Source: an uncultured Methylophilus sp. (GTDB taxonomy: Bacteria > Pseudomonadota > Gammaproteobacteria > Burkholderiales > Methylophilaceae). From it: 18,257 nucleotides of DNA. The notes beneath the pieces were generated by a model, which was given only the letters and a program-made list of their open reading frames with translations, had not been told where the DNA came from and did no database searches. Of this stretch, positions 8,323 through 15,758 are shown one piece after another. The stretch is taken from NCBI GenBank assembly GCA_936943315.1, contig CAKZJM010000344.1, forward strand, positions 1 to 18,257, given 5' to 3'. Both the position numbers and the translations under genes were made by a program. Numbering within the stretch: position 1 is the stretch's first letter; each line of letters starts with the position of its first letter.

Positions 8323-8883
8323 TCAAAAAGAAAGCCGTTGCAAGGCGTATTCACATAACTGCTCCGCGCGTTGCCAGCGTTGCGATTCACTCAAACTGCC
8401 AAAATAGACGATGCTGAACACGCCTTCAATGGTGGACTGGCAATACAGGCTGATCAAGTCAAAGTCGACCCCGGCGGACAATTCGCCATCTGCAATGGCT
8501 TGTTTAAGCAGGCTGTCGATCTGGCTGATGCGTTTTTTTTCCCAGGCAAAGCGCAGTTGCAACAACTCCGGTGAATCATCAATGCCTACATACAGAAAAA
8601 ATAACACGCGCTGGATAGAGCTGGGCTCAATATAACTGCGAATCTCGTGCAGGCAATAGCGTTTCAGGTTAGCCAGCGCACCCAGGGCGGGTTCTGCCTG
8701 AAAGGGGGAGGCCTGCTGGATGACGCGTTCGGCCATGGCAGTCGCGACTTCGAGTTTGCCTTTGTAATGGCCGTAGACCGCGCCGCGCGATAGCTGCGAC
8801 ATTTCGGCGATATCTGCCATGGTGGCGAGGGTAAAGCCCTTGCGGTAAAACACATGTTCCGCCGCATCCAGTATTTTGTGCAT
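8323..8883 (-). CDS. TetR/AcrR-family transcriptional repressor of efflux system 2, N-terminus probably damaged
   Basis: Local repressor of the divergent efflux operon. 186 residues from the ATG at 8883. The DNA-binding domain is intact from its first helix (ILDAAEHVF), with the helix-turn-helix at about residues 22-41 ('MADIAEMSQLSRGAVYGHYKGK'). The C-terminal half resembles AcrR/TtgR ligand-binding domains. Family members normally begin MARKTKxxAQxTRxxILDAAE. Exactly that beginning, MARKTKEDAQ, is encoded just upstream (8876-8905) but in another frame, with the usual TR-containing link missing. About 14 bases therefore appear lost, or a few codons plus one indel. The shorter product may still bind DNA but would lack its N-terminal arm. 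AAGAAG directly abuts the ATG, so ribosome-site spacing is poor. The divergent promoter region holds its presumed operator. Confidence 0.82.
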   Translation of the reverse strand: MHKILDAAEHVFYRKGFTLATMADIAEMSQLSRGAVYGHYKGKLEVATAMAERVIQQASPFQAEPALGALANLKRYCLHEIRSYIEPSSIQRVLFFLYVGIDDSPELLQLRFAWEKKRISQIDSLLKQAIADGELSAGVDFDLISLYCQSTIEGVFSIVYFGSLSESQRWQRAEQLCEYALQRLSF

Positions 8884-8941
8884 CTTCTTTGGTTTTTCTG
8901 GCCATGATTTCTAGGAGGATCATCCATCAAACAATAGGCGT

Positions 8942-8970
8942 ATGATACCAAAAAATAATTAATCAGTCAT
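8942..8970 (-). promoter_or_regulatory. Candidate sigma70 promoter of tetR
   Basis: On the minus strand, -35 ATGACT (plus-strand 8965-8970) and -10 TATCAT (plus-strand 8942-8947) are separated by 17 bp. The -35 lies at the centre of the palindromic operator, so repressor binding would block it, consistent with autorepression. Confidence 0.4.
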
Positions 8971-8986
8971 GACTGATTAATTATTT
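8953..8986. promoter_or_regulatory. Perfect 34-bp palindrome: presumed TetR operator
   Basis: The left half, AAATAATTAATCAGTCA (8953-8969), is mirrored exactly by its reverse complement at 8970-8986, with no mismatch and no central gap. The core CAGTCATGACTG resembles the dyads bound by TetR/AcrR-type dimers. It sits in the 147-bp gap between the divergent tetR and adaptor genes and overlaps the candidate tetR promoter. It also overlaps the likely -35 region of the efflux operon. The symmetry is read directly; repressor binding is inferred from position and family. Confidence 0.85.
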
Positions 8987-9001
8987 ATCTGCGGATAGAA
9001 T
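8973..9001 (+). promoter_or_regulatory. Candidate promoter of efflux operon 2
   Basis: A -10 element TAGAAT lies at 8996-9001. At 17-bp spacing the -35 would be CTGATT (8973-8978), a weak match inside the right half of the palindromic operator. The arrangement fits a repressible promoter but the -35 is poor. Confidence 0.35.
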
Positions 9002-9030
9002 ATTGTCATCCATAGAATAAAGGCATGCTC

Positions 9031-10185
9031 ATGTCCCGTTTTTTCTCCCGCACATTGTCGCTTAGTGCGCTTTTAATTGTCGCTGCATGCCAAAAGGCTC
9101 AATCGCCCGAAGCGGCCGCAGCACCCCCCGAGGTCTCTGTGGTGCAGGTGCAACTGGCTGACATCCCGGCAGAAGTGGAGTTGCCAGGCCGTGTCGAAGC
9201 GTACCGTATTGCCGAGGTGAGGGCGCGGGTTTCCGGGATTGTGGCGAAACGCTTGTACCAGGAAGGCCAGGTGGTTAAAGCCGGGACCTCACTGTTTGCA
9301 ATTAACCCGGAACAGCTACAGGCCAGTAAGCTTGAAGCAGAAGCCGAGCTGGCAAGGACAGAGGCCAACCTGGTCAACGCCAATGACAAGCTGCAACGCT
9401 ATCAGGCACTGGTCAGTGACCAGTCGGTGAGCCAGCGCGATTACCGGGCAGCACAAGCCGAAGCCCAATTGGCTAAAGCTGAAGTCGCTTCAGCACAAGC
9501 CAAATTAAACCGGGCCAAGCTGGATTTGGGTTACGCCAATGTGACCGCACCCATTGATGGCGTCGCGCGTCGCGCCCTGGTGACGGAAGGCGCATTGGTG
9601 GGTAAAGATGAAGCGACGCATCTGACCACCGTGGAGCAAGTGAATCCGGTGTATGTCAACTTTGCGCAGTCATCCTCAGAGGTGTTTGCCCTGCGTAAAG
9701 CCTTGCGTGACGGCCAACTGAAAGGGAACGACGGCCAGTTCAAAATTGAATTGTTGTTGCCTGACGGATCAGTGTATCCAAGTGCAGGAAAACTCTCATT
9801 CTCGGATGTTTCTGTGAACCAGACCACGGATTCCGTAGTCATGCGTGCCATTTTTGAGAATCCACAGCAAGAGCTGATGCCAGGTGCCTATGTGCGCCTC
9901 AAACTGCGCCAGGCAACGAATCCGAATGCCATCCTGGTTCCACGCGATGCCTTGATCCGCGACCAGTTTTCGGCACGGGTCTGGGTGGTGAATGCTAAAA
10001 ATGAGCTGGAATCGCGTGAAGTGCAAACCGGCAGTGTGGTCGATAAGCAATGGGTGATTGAACAAGGCCTCAAGCCAGGCGAGCGGGTCGTCATCACCAA
10101 TGCCGCCACGCAAACGGCGGGTACCAAGGTGACGCCCAAACTGGTCAATGCCAACGATGCCCACACCAAAGCGCTAGCCTCTTAA
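9031..10185 (+). CDS. Periplasmic adaptor (membrane fusion protein) lipoprotein, AcrA/AdeA-like, efflux system 2
   Basis: Adaptor joining the second RND pump to its outer-membrane channel; 384 residues. The signal peptide ends in a lipobox VAAC (C20). The half-lipoyl motif 'RARVSGIVAKRLYQEGQVV' is followed by a coiled hairpin ('VSQRDYRAAQAEAQLAKAEV'). Then come the second lipoyl half ('APIDGVARRALVTEGALV') and the barrel region ('QELMPGAYVRLKL'). I chose the ATG at 9031 instead of the in-frame ATG at 9025 because AAAGG (9019-9023) then lies 7 nt upstream, while it would almost touch the earlier ATG. It is the first gene of the operon divergent from tetR, downstream of the palindromic operator. 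The pump gene begins 57 nt after its stop. The reading frame is intact, unlike the next gene. Confidence 0.94.
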   Translation: MSRFFSRTLSLSALLIVAACQKAQSPEAAAAPPEVSVVQVQLADIPAEVELPGRVEAYRIAEVRARVSGIVAKRLYQEGQVVKAGTSLFAINPEQLQASKLEAEAELARTEANLVNANDKLQRYQALVSDQSVSQRDYRAAQAEAQLAKAEVASAQAKLNRAKLDLGYANVTAPIDGVARRALVTEGALVGKDEATHLTTVEQVNPVYVNFAQSSSEVFALRKALRDGQLKGNDGQFKIELLLPDGSVYPSAGKLSFSDVSVNQTTDSVVMRAIFENPQQELMPGAYVRLKLRQATNPNAILVPRDALIRDQFSARVWVVNAKNELESREVQTGSVVDKQWVIEQGLKPGERVVITNAATQTAGTKVTPKLVNANDAHTKALAS

Positions 10186-10242
10186 CCGGCAGTTTATTGA
10201 TAAGGCCGTCTATTTAAAAAGCAGCCCACAGAAAGACACGCC

Positions 10243-12729
10243 ATGAGTCGTTTTTTTATTGATCGCCCCATTTTTGCCTGGGTGATTGCCATCCTGATTG
10301 TGCTGGCGGGCCTCATCTCGATCAAACAATTACCGATAGCGCAATATCCTGACATTGCCCCGCCGGTGGTGAATATTGCCGCCACTTATCCTGGCGCCTC
10401 GGCCAAGGTGGTTGAGGAAACCGTGACCTCGATTATCGAGCGCGAAATGAACGGGATGCCTGGGCTGATGTATGTGTCAGCCACCAGTAACTTTGGTATG
10501 GCGTCAGTGAGCGTGACGTTCAGGCAGGGCACCAACCCTGACCTGGCGGCCGTGGATGTACAAAACCGTCTAAAGAGCGTGGAAGTCCGCTTGCCGGAGA
10601 TTGTACGCCGTAGCGGCATCATGGTGGAAAAATCAGCGGATAGCTTTCAGCTGATTGTGTCACTCACTTCAGAAGATAACCGCTACAGCGAAATTGACCT
10701 GGGCGAGTTGTCTTCAGCCACGGTCATGCCCACGCTTAAACGGGTGCAAGGCGTCGGTAAAGTACAGTCTTTCAGCCCGGAATATGCCATGCGTATCTGG
10801 CCGGATCCGCAAAAGATGGCGGGCTTGAACGTGGGCGTGAGCGAGATTGTCAATGCGTTACGTAGCTACAATACGCGCCTGACTTTGGGTCAAGTCGGTG
10901 CCAGTGGCGTGCCTGAGGCTGCGCCACTTAGTGTTTCGATTGAAGCCGAGGCCACGCTCAAAACGGTAGAAGACTTTGCCAATGTGCCGCTGCGTACACA
11001 GGCAGACGGTTCGGCCTTGCTGGTAAAAGATGTGGCGCGGGTCGAGTTGGGCAGCAGCGACTATACCTATAGTTCTAAAGTCAATGGCAAGAATGCGGCC
11101 GGGATGGCGATCAAGCTGGCGCCTGGCTCCAATGCGGTAGAAACCATCAAGCGCGTCAAAGTGGCGATGGAGCAGATGCAGCCGTATTTTCCGCCGAATG
11201 TCACTTTCCAGCTTTCGTATGATTCCTCTGCGTTTGTCTCGATTTCGATTAAAAAAGTGATCCAGACACTGGTGGAAGCGGTGTTGCTGGTGTTTGTGGT
11301 CATGTACCTGTTTATGCAGAACCTGCGTGCCACGCTGATCCCCACCATCGTAGTGCCGATTGCCCTGATGGGCACCTTCGCCGTGATGTATTGGCTGGGC
11401 TATTCCATCAACGTGCTGACCATGTTTGGTGTAGTGCTGGCCATTGGGATTCTGGTGGATGACGCCATTGTGGTGGTGGAAAACGTAGAACGACTGATTG
11501 TAGAGGAGGGCCTCTCGGCTTATGACGCCACCATCAAGGCCATGTCGCAGATCAGCGGTGCGGTAGTCGGTATTACCGCGGTACTGGTGTCAGTGTTTAT
11601 CCCGATGGCGTTTTTCAGTGGCGCGGTGGGCAATATCTACCGCCAGTTTTCACTGGCTTTGTCTGTTTCCATCAGCTTCTCGGCCTTTTTGGCGCTGTCA
11701 CTGACCCCCGCGCTCTGCGTGACGTTGTTACGGCATGAGACAGGTAATAAAGCCCGCTTTTTTGTCTGGTTTAACCGCAGTTTCCAATGCTTTACTGAGC
11801 GCTATACGCGGCTGACCGGTGGTTTGCTCAGTAAACCCTTGCGCTGGCTGGTAGTGTTCGCCTTGATTGTGGGGTTGGTCGGCTGGCTGTTCATGCGCTT
11901 GCCAAGCGCGTTTTTACCTGAAGAAGACCAGGGTAACTTCATGGTGATGGTGTCATTGCCGCAGGGCGCCACCCTGGCCGAAACCGCTGAAGTGCTGGGC
12001 GATATGAGCCGCTATATCCAGGAACATGAACCGGTCGATATTATCTTTGAAGTCAGCGGTTTCAGCTTTTACGGCACCAGCACCAATAGCGGCATGCTGT
12101 TTATCACGCTTAAAGACTGGGCTGAAAGGCCGAAAGTTGAACAACAGGTGAAAGCCATTGTAGACCGGGTTAACCAGCAGTTTTATGGGCGGCCTAACCT
12201 GAGCATTTTTGCCATGAATGCACCACCCTTGCCTGAACTCGGTAGCGTAGGCGGTTTTGACCTGAGGCTGGTCGATAGAGCCAGCGTCGGCATTGAGACC
12301 TTGATGAAGGCGCGTGACCAACTGGTGACTGAATCCACCAAACACCCTGAACTCGCCAATGTGTTGTTTGCCGGTTTGTATGATACGCCGGTAGTCAATA
12401 TGCAGCTAAACCGCAGCAAAGCCAATGCGCTCGGGATTTCGCTGGATGAAATCAACGATTCGCTGGCGACCTTGCTTGGTTCCAATTACCTGGGCGATTT
12501 TGTCTATGGCAACCAGGTACGCAGGATCATTGTGCAAGCCGACGGCAAGCAACGCCAGACACTGGAAGACATCAAGAAAATCCGCCTTAAAGCGGCCGAT
12601 GGCAGTTTAGTCCCGCTGTCTTCCATCATGACGCTGGATTGGGGCATGGGCTCGCCACAGCGCACGCGCTTTAACGGTTTTCCATCGTTTAATCAATGGT
12701 GGCGCCGCACCCGGCTACAGCAGCGGTGA
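10243..12729 (+). CDS. RND pump, N-terminal fragment (TM1-TM7 and most of the periplasmic parts)
   Basis: First open frame of the broken pump, 828 residues. It has the usual start (MSRFFIDRPIFAWVIAI), the first periplasmic domain, TM2-TM6 with the TM4 acidic pair D406-D407, TM7 and most of the second periplasmic domain ('FLPEEDQGNFMVMVSLPQGAT', 'GSVGGFDLRLVDRASVG'). The latter wording is AdeB-like. The last 11 residues (QWWRRTRLQQR) are an out-of-frame tail. It lacks TM8-TM12. Confidence 0.85.
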   Translation: MSRFFIDRPIFAWVIAILIVLAGLISIKQLPIAQYPDIAPPVVNIAATYPGASAKVVEETVTSIIEREMNGMPGLMYVSATSNFGMASVSVTFRQGTNPDLAAVDVQNRLKSVEVRLPEIVRRSGIMVEKSADSFQLIVSLTSEDNRYSEIDLGELSSATVMPTLKRVQGVGKVQSFSPEYAMRIWPDPQKMAGLNVGVSEIVNALRSYNTRLTLGQVGASGVPEAAPLSVSIEAEATLKTVEDFANVPLRTQADGSALLVKDVARVELGSSDYTYSSKVNGKNAAGMAIKLAPGSNAVETIKRVKVAMEQMQPYFPPNVTFQLSYDSSAFVSISIKKVIQTLVEAVLLVFVVMYLFMQNLRATLIPTIVVPIALMGTFAVMYWLGYSINVLTMFGVVLAIGILVDDAIVVVENVERLIVEEGLSAYDATIKAMSQISGAVVGITAVLVSVFIPMAFFSGAVGNIYRQFSLALSVSISFSAFLALSLTPALCVTLLRHETGNKARFFVWFNRSFQCFTERYTRLTGGLLSKPLRWLVVFALIVGLVGWLFMRLPSAFLPEEDQGNFMVMVSLPQGATLAETAEVLGDMSRYIQEHEPVDIIFEVSGFSFYGTSTNSGMLFITLKDWAERPKVEQQVKAIVDRVNQQFYGRPNLSIFAMNAPPLPELGSVGGFDLRLVDRASVGIETLMKARDQLVTESTKHPELANVLFAGLYDTPVVNMQLNRSKANALGISLDEINDSLATLLGSNYLGDFVYGNQVRRIIVQADGKQRQTLEDIKKIRLKAADGSLVPLSSIMTLDWGMGSPQRTRFNGFPSFNQWWRRTRLQQR

Positions 12730-12733
12730 GGCC

Positions 12734-13351
12734 ATGCACAAGATAGAAACGCTGGTACAAGGGCTGGGCAAAGGCATTGGTTTTGAATGGGCTGGCCAGT
12801 CACTCGAAGAAAAACAATCCGGCAGCCAGGCGGCGTTGCTGTTCGGCTTGTCTATCCTCATCGTGTTCCTGGTGTTGGCCGCCCTCTATGAGAGTTGGGC
12901 GATCCCGTTCGCGGTGATGATGGTCGTGCCTTTGGGGGTGTTGGGTGCTTTGCTCGGCGTGACTTTGCGCGGCTTGCCAAACGACATTTATTTCAAGGTC
13001 GGCCTGATCGCGACCATAGGCTTGTCCGCCAAAAATGCCATCTTGATTGTCGAGTTTGCGCGTGAACATGTGCTGCAAGGCATGCCCTTAATCGAAGCCA
13101 GCCTGCTGGCGGCCAAAGAACGCTTGCGGCCGATTGTTATGACCTCACTGGCCTTTGGTGTCGGCGTGATCCCTCTGGCATTTTCCACCGGCGCAGCCTC
13201 AGGCGCACAAGTGGCGATTGGCACCAGTGTGCTCGGCGGCATTATTGCCGCGACAGTGCTGGCGATCTTTTTTGTACCGCTGTTTTTTATTGTGGTGGGG
13301 CGCTGGATGAAACAACCTGCCTCCCAGCAAAAGGTGTCACATGAAGTTTAA
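12734..13351 (+). CDS. RND pump, C-terminal fragment (TM8-TM12)
   Basis: Second open frame of the broken pump, 205 residues from the ATG at 12734, which codes for a normally internal methionine of 'GEAMHKIE'. The frame is actually open and homologous from 12692. It contains the last periplasmic stretch ('GIGFEWAGQSLEEKQSGSQ') and five membrane helices with the conserved K ('SAKNAIL') and R ('RLRPIVMTS'). No convincing ribosome site precedes the ATG. Its end overlaps the outer-membrane channel gene by 11 nt. Confidence 0.82.
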   Translation: MHKIETLVQGLGKGIGFEWAGQSLEEKQSGSQAALLFGLSILIVFLVLAALYESWAIPFAVMMVVPLGVLGALLGVTLRGLPNDIYFKVGLIATIGLSAKNAILIVEFAREHVLQGMPLIEASLLAAKERLRPIVMTSLAFGVGVIPLAFSTGAASGAQVAIGTSVLGGIIAATVLAIFFVPLFFIVVGRWMKQPASQQKVSHEV

Positions 13352-14744
13352 GCATATTTCTAGCCCATGCACGGTGCTCTTGGCACTGGCGCTCAGCAGT
13401 TGTTCGCTGATGCCCGACTATTTCAGGCCAGCACCACCGGTGCCCGAAAGCTATCCAGGACAGACAGGTTCAGGACAGACAGGCAGTGAATCCGTCACTG
13501 AAGCCCCACCACTCAACTGGCAAAGCTATTTTCTGGATGCTGACTTGCAGAAGCTGATACAGGTCGGTTTAGCGCACAACCGTGACCTGAAAACAGCCGT
13601 CTTGCGGATGGATGAAGCCAAGGCCACCTATGGCGTGCAAAAGGCTGACCGCTTGCCAACCGTGCAAGGCAACCTCAATTACGACCGTAGCCGTACCGTG
13701 TTCAGCTCTAGCCAGGCCTTCGAGGCCGAGCTCTATCGTGTAGGTGTGGGTATTTCAGATTATGAAATTGACGTGTTTGGCCGCGTGAAAAGCCTGACAC
13801 AATCTGCCTTGGAGCAATATCTTGCCGTGACCGAAAACCGCCAGGCCGTGCAAGCCACGCTGGTGACCGAGATCGCCATGCAGTACGTCAACCTGCTCGC
13901 CCTGCATGCGCAGGTCAAACTGTCACAGCAAACGTTGGCTGACCGCAAGCAAACCCTGCAACGCACCCAGCGTCGTTTCGAGGTCGGCCTGGATCAGGTG
14001 CTGGATGTGAAAGCAGCGCAGATACAAGTTGAGCAAGTGCAGGCCCAACTTGCCCAATGGCAACGCCAACTGGCCACCACGCAAAATGCCTTGTATTTGC
14101 TGCTGGGTGAACCTTCACATCAAACGGTCTTGCCGATCAAGCCACTAGAGGAGATCAAGCTGGCTGACGTGACGCCCGGCTTGCCTTCCACGTTGTTAAC
14201 CCGCCGCGCCGATATCCGTGCTGCCGAACATCAACTCAAAGCCGCCAATGCCAATATCGGCGCCGCAAGAGCCGCGTTTTACCCACGCCTGCAACTCACC
14301 ACCAATGTCGGTTTGGTCAATTCAGACTTCGCTAAACTGTTTTCTGAAACAGGCAGCAACTACTGGGCTTTCAGCCCGCAACTAGTCATACCGATTTTTA
14401 ACTATGGCCGTAACAAAGCCAACTTCAACCTGGCCGAAACCCGCCAGCGGATTGAAGTGGTTAATTATGAGAAAACCATACAGACTGCATTCAAAGATGT
14501 CATGGATGTGTTGAGTACGCGCACTGCTATCGCCGAAGAGGCCTCCGCTAGAGATCGCCTGAAAGAACTCGAAAGTAGCCGTTTGCAACTGGTGAAACGC
14601 AAGCTTGATCAAGGGTTGGTCACTTACCTGGAGTTGCTGGATGCACAGCGTAGTGTGCTGGATGCAAAGTCTCAGGCCGTGCAGATTCAGCAGCAAGCGT
14701 TACAGAATCAGGTGGGGTTGTATAAAGCTCTTGGTGGGAGTTAG
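13341..14744 (+). CDS. Outer-membrane efflux lipoprotein, NodT/OprM/AdeK-like, efflux system 2
   Basis: Outer-membrane duct of the second RND system, 467 residues. The signal ends in a lipobox LSSC (C21) followed by 'SLMPDYFRPAPPVP', the usual start of mature OprM-type proteins. Two outer-membrane efflux repeats follow. 'RRADIRAAEHQLKAANANIGAARAAFYP' and 'PIFNYGRNKANFNL' match the family, and the same segments occur in the channel of efflux system 1, so the two are homologous. AAAAGG at 13329-13334 is a good ribosome site 6 nt before the ATG, so translation need not depend on the damaged pump gene even though the two genes overlap by 11 nt. A short GQTGS duplication follows the signal region. 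The frame is intact, so this channel could still serve other pumps. Confidence 0.94.
   Translation: MKFKHISSPCTVLLALALSSCSLMPDYFRPAPPVPESYPGQTGSGQTGSESVTEAPPLNWQSYFLDADLQKLIQVGLAHNRDLKTAVLRMDEAKATYGVQKADRLPTVQGNLNYDRSRTVFSSSQAFEAELYRVGVGISDYEIDVFGRVKSLTQSALEQYLAVTENRQAVQATLVTEIAMQYVNLLALHAQVKLSQQTLADRKQTLQRTQRRFEVGLDQVLDVKAAQIQVEQVQAQLAQWQRQLATTQNALYLLLGEPSHQTVLPIKPLEEIKLADVTPGLPSTLLTRRADIRAAEHQLKAANANIGAARAAFYPRLQLTTNVGLVNSDFAKLFSETGSNYWAFSPQLVIPIFNYGRNKANFNLAETRQRIEVVNYEKTIQTAFKDVMDVLSTRTAIAEEASARDRLKELESSRLQLVKRKLDQGLVTYLELLDAQRSVLDAKSQAVQIQQQALQNQVGLYKALGGS
13456..13485 (+). repeat. Tandem 15-bp duplication inside the channel gene
   Basis: CAGGACAGACAGGTT (13456-13470) is followed immediately by CAGGACAGACAGGCA, agreeing at 13 of 15 positions. 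It encodes two GQTGS units in the flexible N-terminal part of the mature lipoprotein. The frame is kept. It is probably a slippage product in a tolerant linker. Confidence 0.7.
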
Positions 14745-14746
14745 CA

Positions 14747-14769
14747 GATGGTTTTACATCAGATTTTTT
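14747..14769 (+). terminator. Weak candidate terminator of efflux operon 2
   Basis: Just past the stop, GATG (14747-14750) and CATC (14757-14760) can pair around a 6-base loop, with six Ts at 14764-14769. The stem is only 4 bp, so this is a low-confidence call. Confidence 0.3.
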
Positions 14770-14880
14770 ATTTGTGAATCATAAAGTCCTCGTCAGCAGC
14801 TCTCAAGATGCACACATTTGTCATGTTTATTGTTTATTTAATCTATAAATACACATTTACATATATATATTTAGCTAAAA

Positions 14881-14892
14881 AGTGACGTCACT
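14881..14892. promoter_or_regulatory. 12-bp perfect palindrome in the AT-rich leader of the PEP-CTERM gene
   Basis: AGTGACGTCACT is fully self-complementary and stands out in an otherwise very AT-rich 266-bp intergenic region (14745-15010). It could be a regulator site. The TATAAA that starts at its last base (14892-14897) has no good -35. Function is unknown. Confidence 0.3.
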
Positions 14893-14960
14893 ATAAAAAC
14901 ATGTAATATAAATGCTAAAGTATATGCATGTGTGGTTTATAGCTTTTGCGGTAATGTCTG

Positions 14961-14989
14961 TTGCTTTAATTTTTATTAGTATTTATGTT
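14961..14989 (+). promoter_or_regulatory. Candidate sigma70 promoter of the PEP-CTERM gene
   Basis: TTGCTT (14961-14966) and TATGTT (14984-14989) are separated by 17 bp and end 21 nt before the ATG. Both hexamers are partial matches. The AT-rich surroundings allow other choices. Confidence 0.3.
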
Positions 14990-15010
14990 TTTAATTGAGT
15001 GGAGAAGCAT

Positions 15011-15571
15011 ATGAAACATTTAATTCAATTAGCCGTCGCAGTTGCTCTAGCGTTCGGTACAACTCAAGCTTTTGCTGCAGGTTCGATTATTGTGACTGAA
15101 CCAGGTGATGATGGTGTTAACATTGAAACCAATGCTTTTAACGGCTCCAGTTTCGACATTACTAGAATCGTATTTGATTTTTCTGGCACATTAACTGCCG
15201 ACGGTAGCAATCTGGTGATTGATGGCTCACCTACTTCAATCACTGCACCAGCCGGTGGTTCCGCGACGTTCTTCGGTAGTGGTGCTGTGTTCGGATTTGA
15301 CTTCACGAGTTTTAATTCGCTTGAAACCTTCAGTTTTTCATGGGATCCGGACTCAGCCACGGATGCTGACTATGGCGCATTAGGCTTTGATTTTATTGGT
15401 GGAATAGTGACTGCTTACACAACCGCTGGTGAATACTCAGCGACTTTTGACTTAGTTGGTTCAGGCCCAGATGTCTCTGCCGTAATTTCACCTGTGCCGG
15501 AGCCAATGACTAGCGCCAGTTTGTTGGCCGGTCTGGGCGTGTTAGGTTTGGTACGTCGCCGCCGCGCCTAA
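15011..15571 (+). CDS. PEP-CTERM sorting-domain protein, exported, function unknown
   Basis: 186 residues. A signal peptide (MKHLIQLAVAVALAFGTTQAFA) probably ends after A22. The mature part is rich in G, S, T, F and D, poor in basic residues and has no cysteine, suggesting an all-beta extracellular protein. The C-terminus is a textbook PEP-CTERM tag: VPEP (residues 162-165), a hydrophobic helix 'ASLLAGLGVLGLV' and a basic RRRRA end. Such tags are processed by an exosortase (EpsH/XrtA), usually in exopolysaccharide-producing bacteria; no exosortase is in the window. I chose the ATG at 15011, with GGAG at 15001-15004 six nt upstream, over an in-frame GTG at 14999. The gene is monocistronic, with its own AT-rich leader and a strong terminator. 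Its central domain is not recognised. Confidence 0.9.
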   Translation: MKHLIQLAVAVALAFGTTQAFAAGSIIVTEPGDDGVNIETNAFNGSSFDITRIVFDFSGTLTADGSNLVIDGSPTSITAPAGGSATFFGSGAVFGFDFTSFNSLETFSFSWDPDSATDADYGALGFDFIGGIVTAYTTAGEYSATFDLVGSGPDVSAVISPVPEPMTSASLLAGLGVLGLVRRRRA

Positions 15572-15587
15572 CGGATTGGTTGCCATT

Positions 15588-15615
15588 AAAGCCCATCGGT
15601 TTGATGGGCTTTTTT
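15588..15615 (+). terminator. Intrinsic terminator of the PEP-CTERM gene
   Basis: A 10-bp stem AAAGCCCATC/GATGGGCTTT (15588-15597 and 15603-15612) with a 5-base loop runs into a T-tract, starting 16 nt past the stop. This strong rho-independent terminator isolates the gene from hflX. Confidence 0.88.
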
Positions 15616-15758
15616 ATTTCCCTAATATCAATCTCTCCGTTCGTTGATCTGGTTCATAAACATCACGCATTCACACTTTATCTCACCGCACATAGTGGTC
15701 ATTCCAGCATTTGCGGGTACTATCTGCCCTCTGCCATTCAAGAAACGTCGTTCCCCTC

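Larger units (their letters stand above)
10243..13351 (+). pseudogene. RND multidrug efflux transporter (AdeB/AcrB-like), efflux system 2, frameshifted
   Basis: Taken as one gene this encodes about 1036 residues, the full length of an HAE1 RND pump, but the frame breaks at about 12691. Frame 1 gives 817 normal residues to 'RFNGFPSFN', then 11 foreign ones and a TGA at 12727. The next frame continues exactly where the family should, from 12692, with 'INGGAAPGYSSGEAMHKIE'. AcrB-type proteins read PSMEILGQAAPG here, so PSFNINGGAAPG, restored by adding two bases (AT) after 12693, is the best reconstruction. The lesion falls in the second periplasmic region before TM8. Proton-relay residues are split: D406-D407 lie in the first part, and K ('GLSAKNAILIVEF') and R ('ERLRPIVMTS') in the second. 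Neither product alone should pump. A sequencing error is the main alternative; no slippery site suggests programmed frameshifting. Confidence 0.88.

Noticed and set aside
8134..8358. Possible 74-residue small gene between the ybaL-type gene and tetR
   Set aside because: Starts in the ybaL promoter region, overlaps the 3' end of tetR in antisense, lacks a ribosome site and has no signature.
12688..12700. Programmed ribosomal frameshifting in the RND pump
   Set aside because: No slippery heptamer or downstream hairpin was seen, and RND pumps are not known to use recoding. A simple indel explains the data.
14948..14964. Sigma54 (-24/-12) promoter of the PEP-CTERM gene
   Set aside because: GG and GC are present but separated by 11 bases instead of the required 10, and the flanking consensus is poor.
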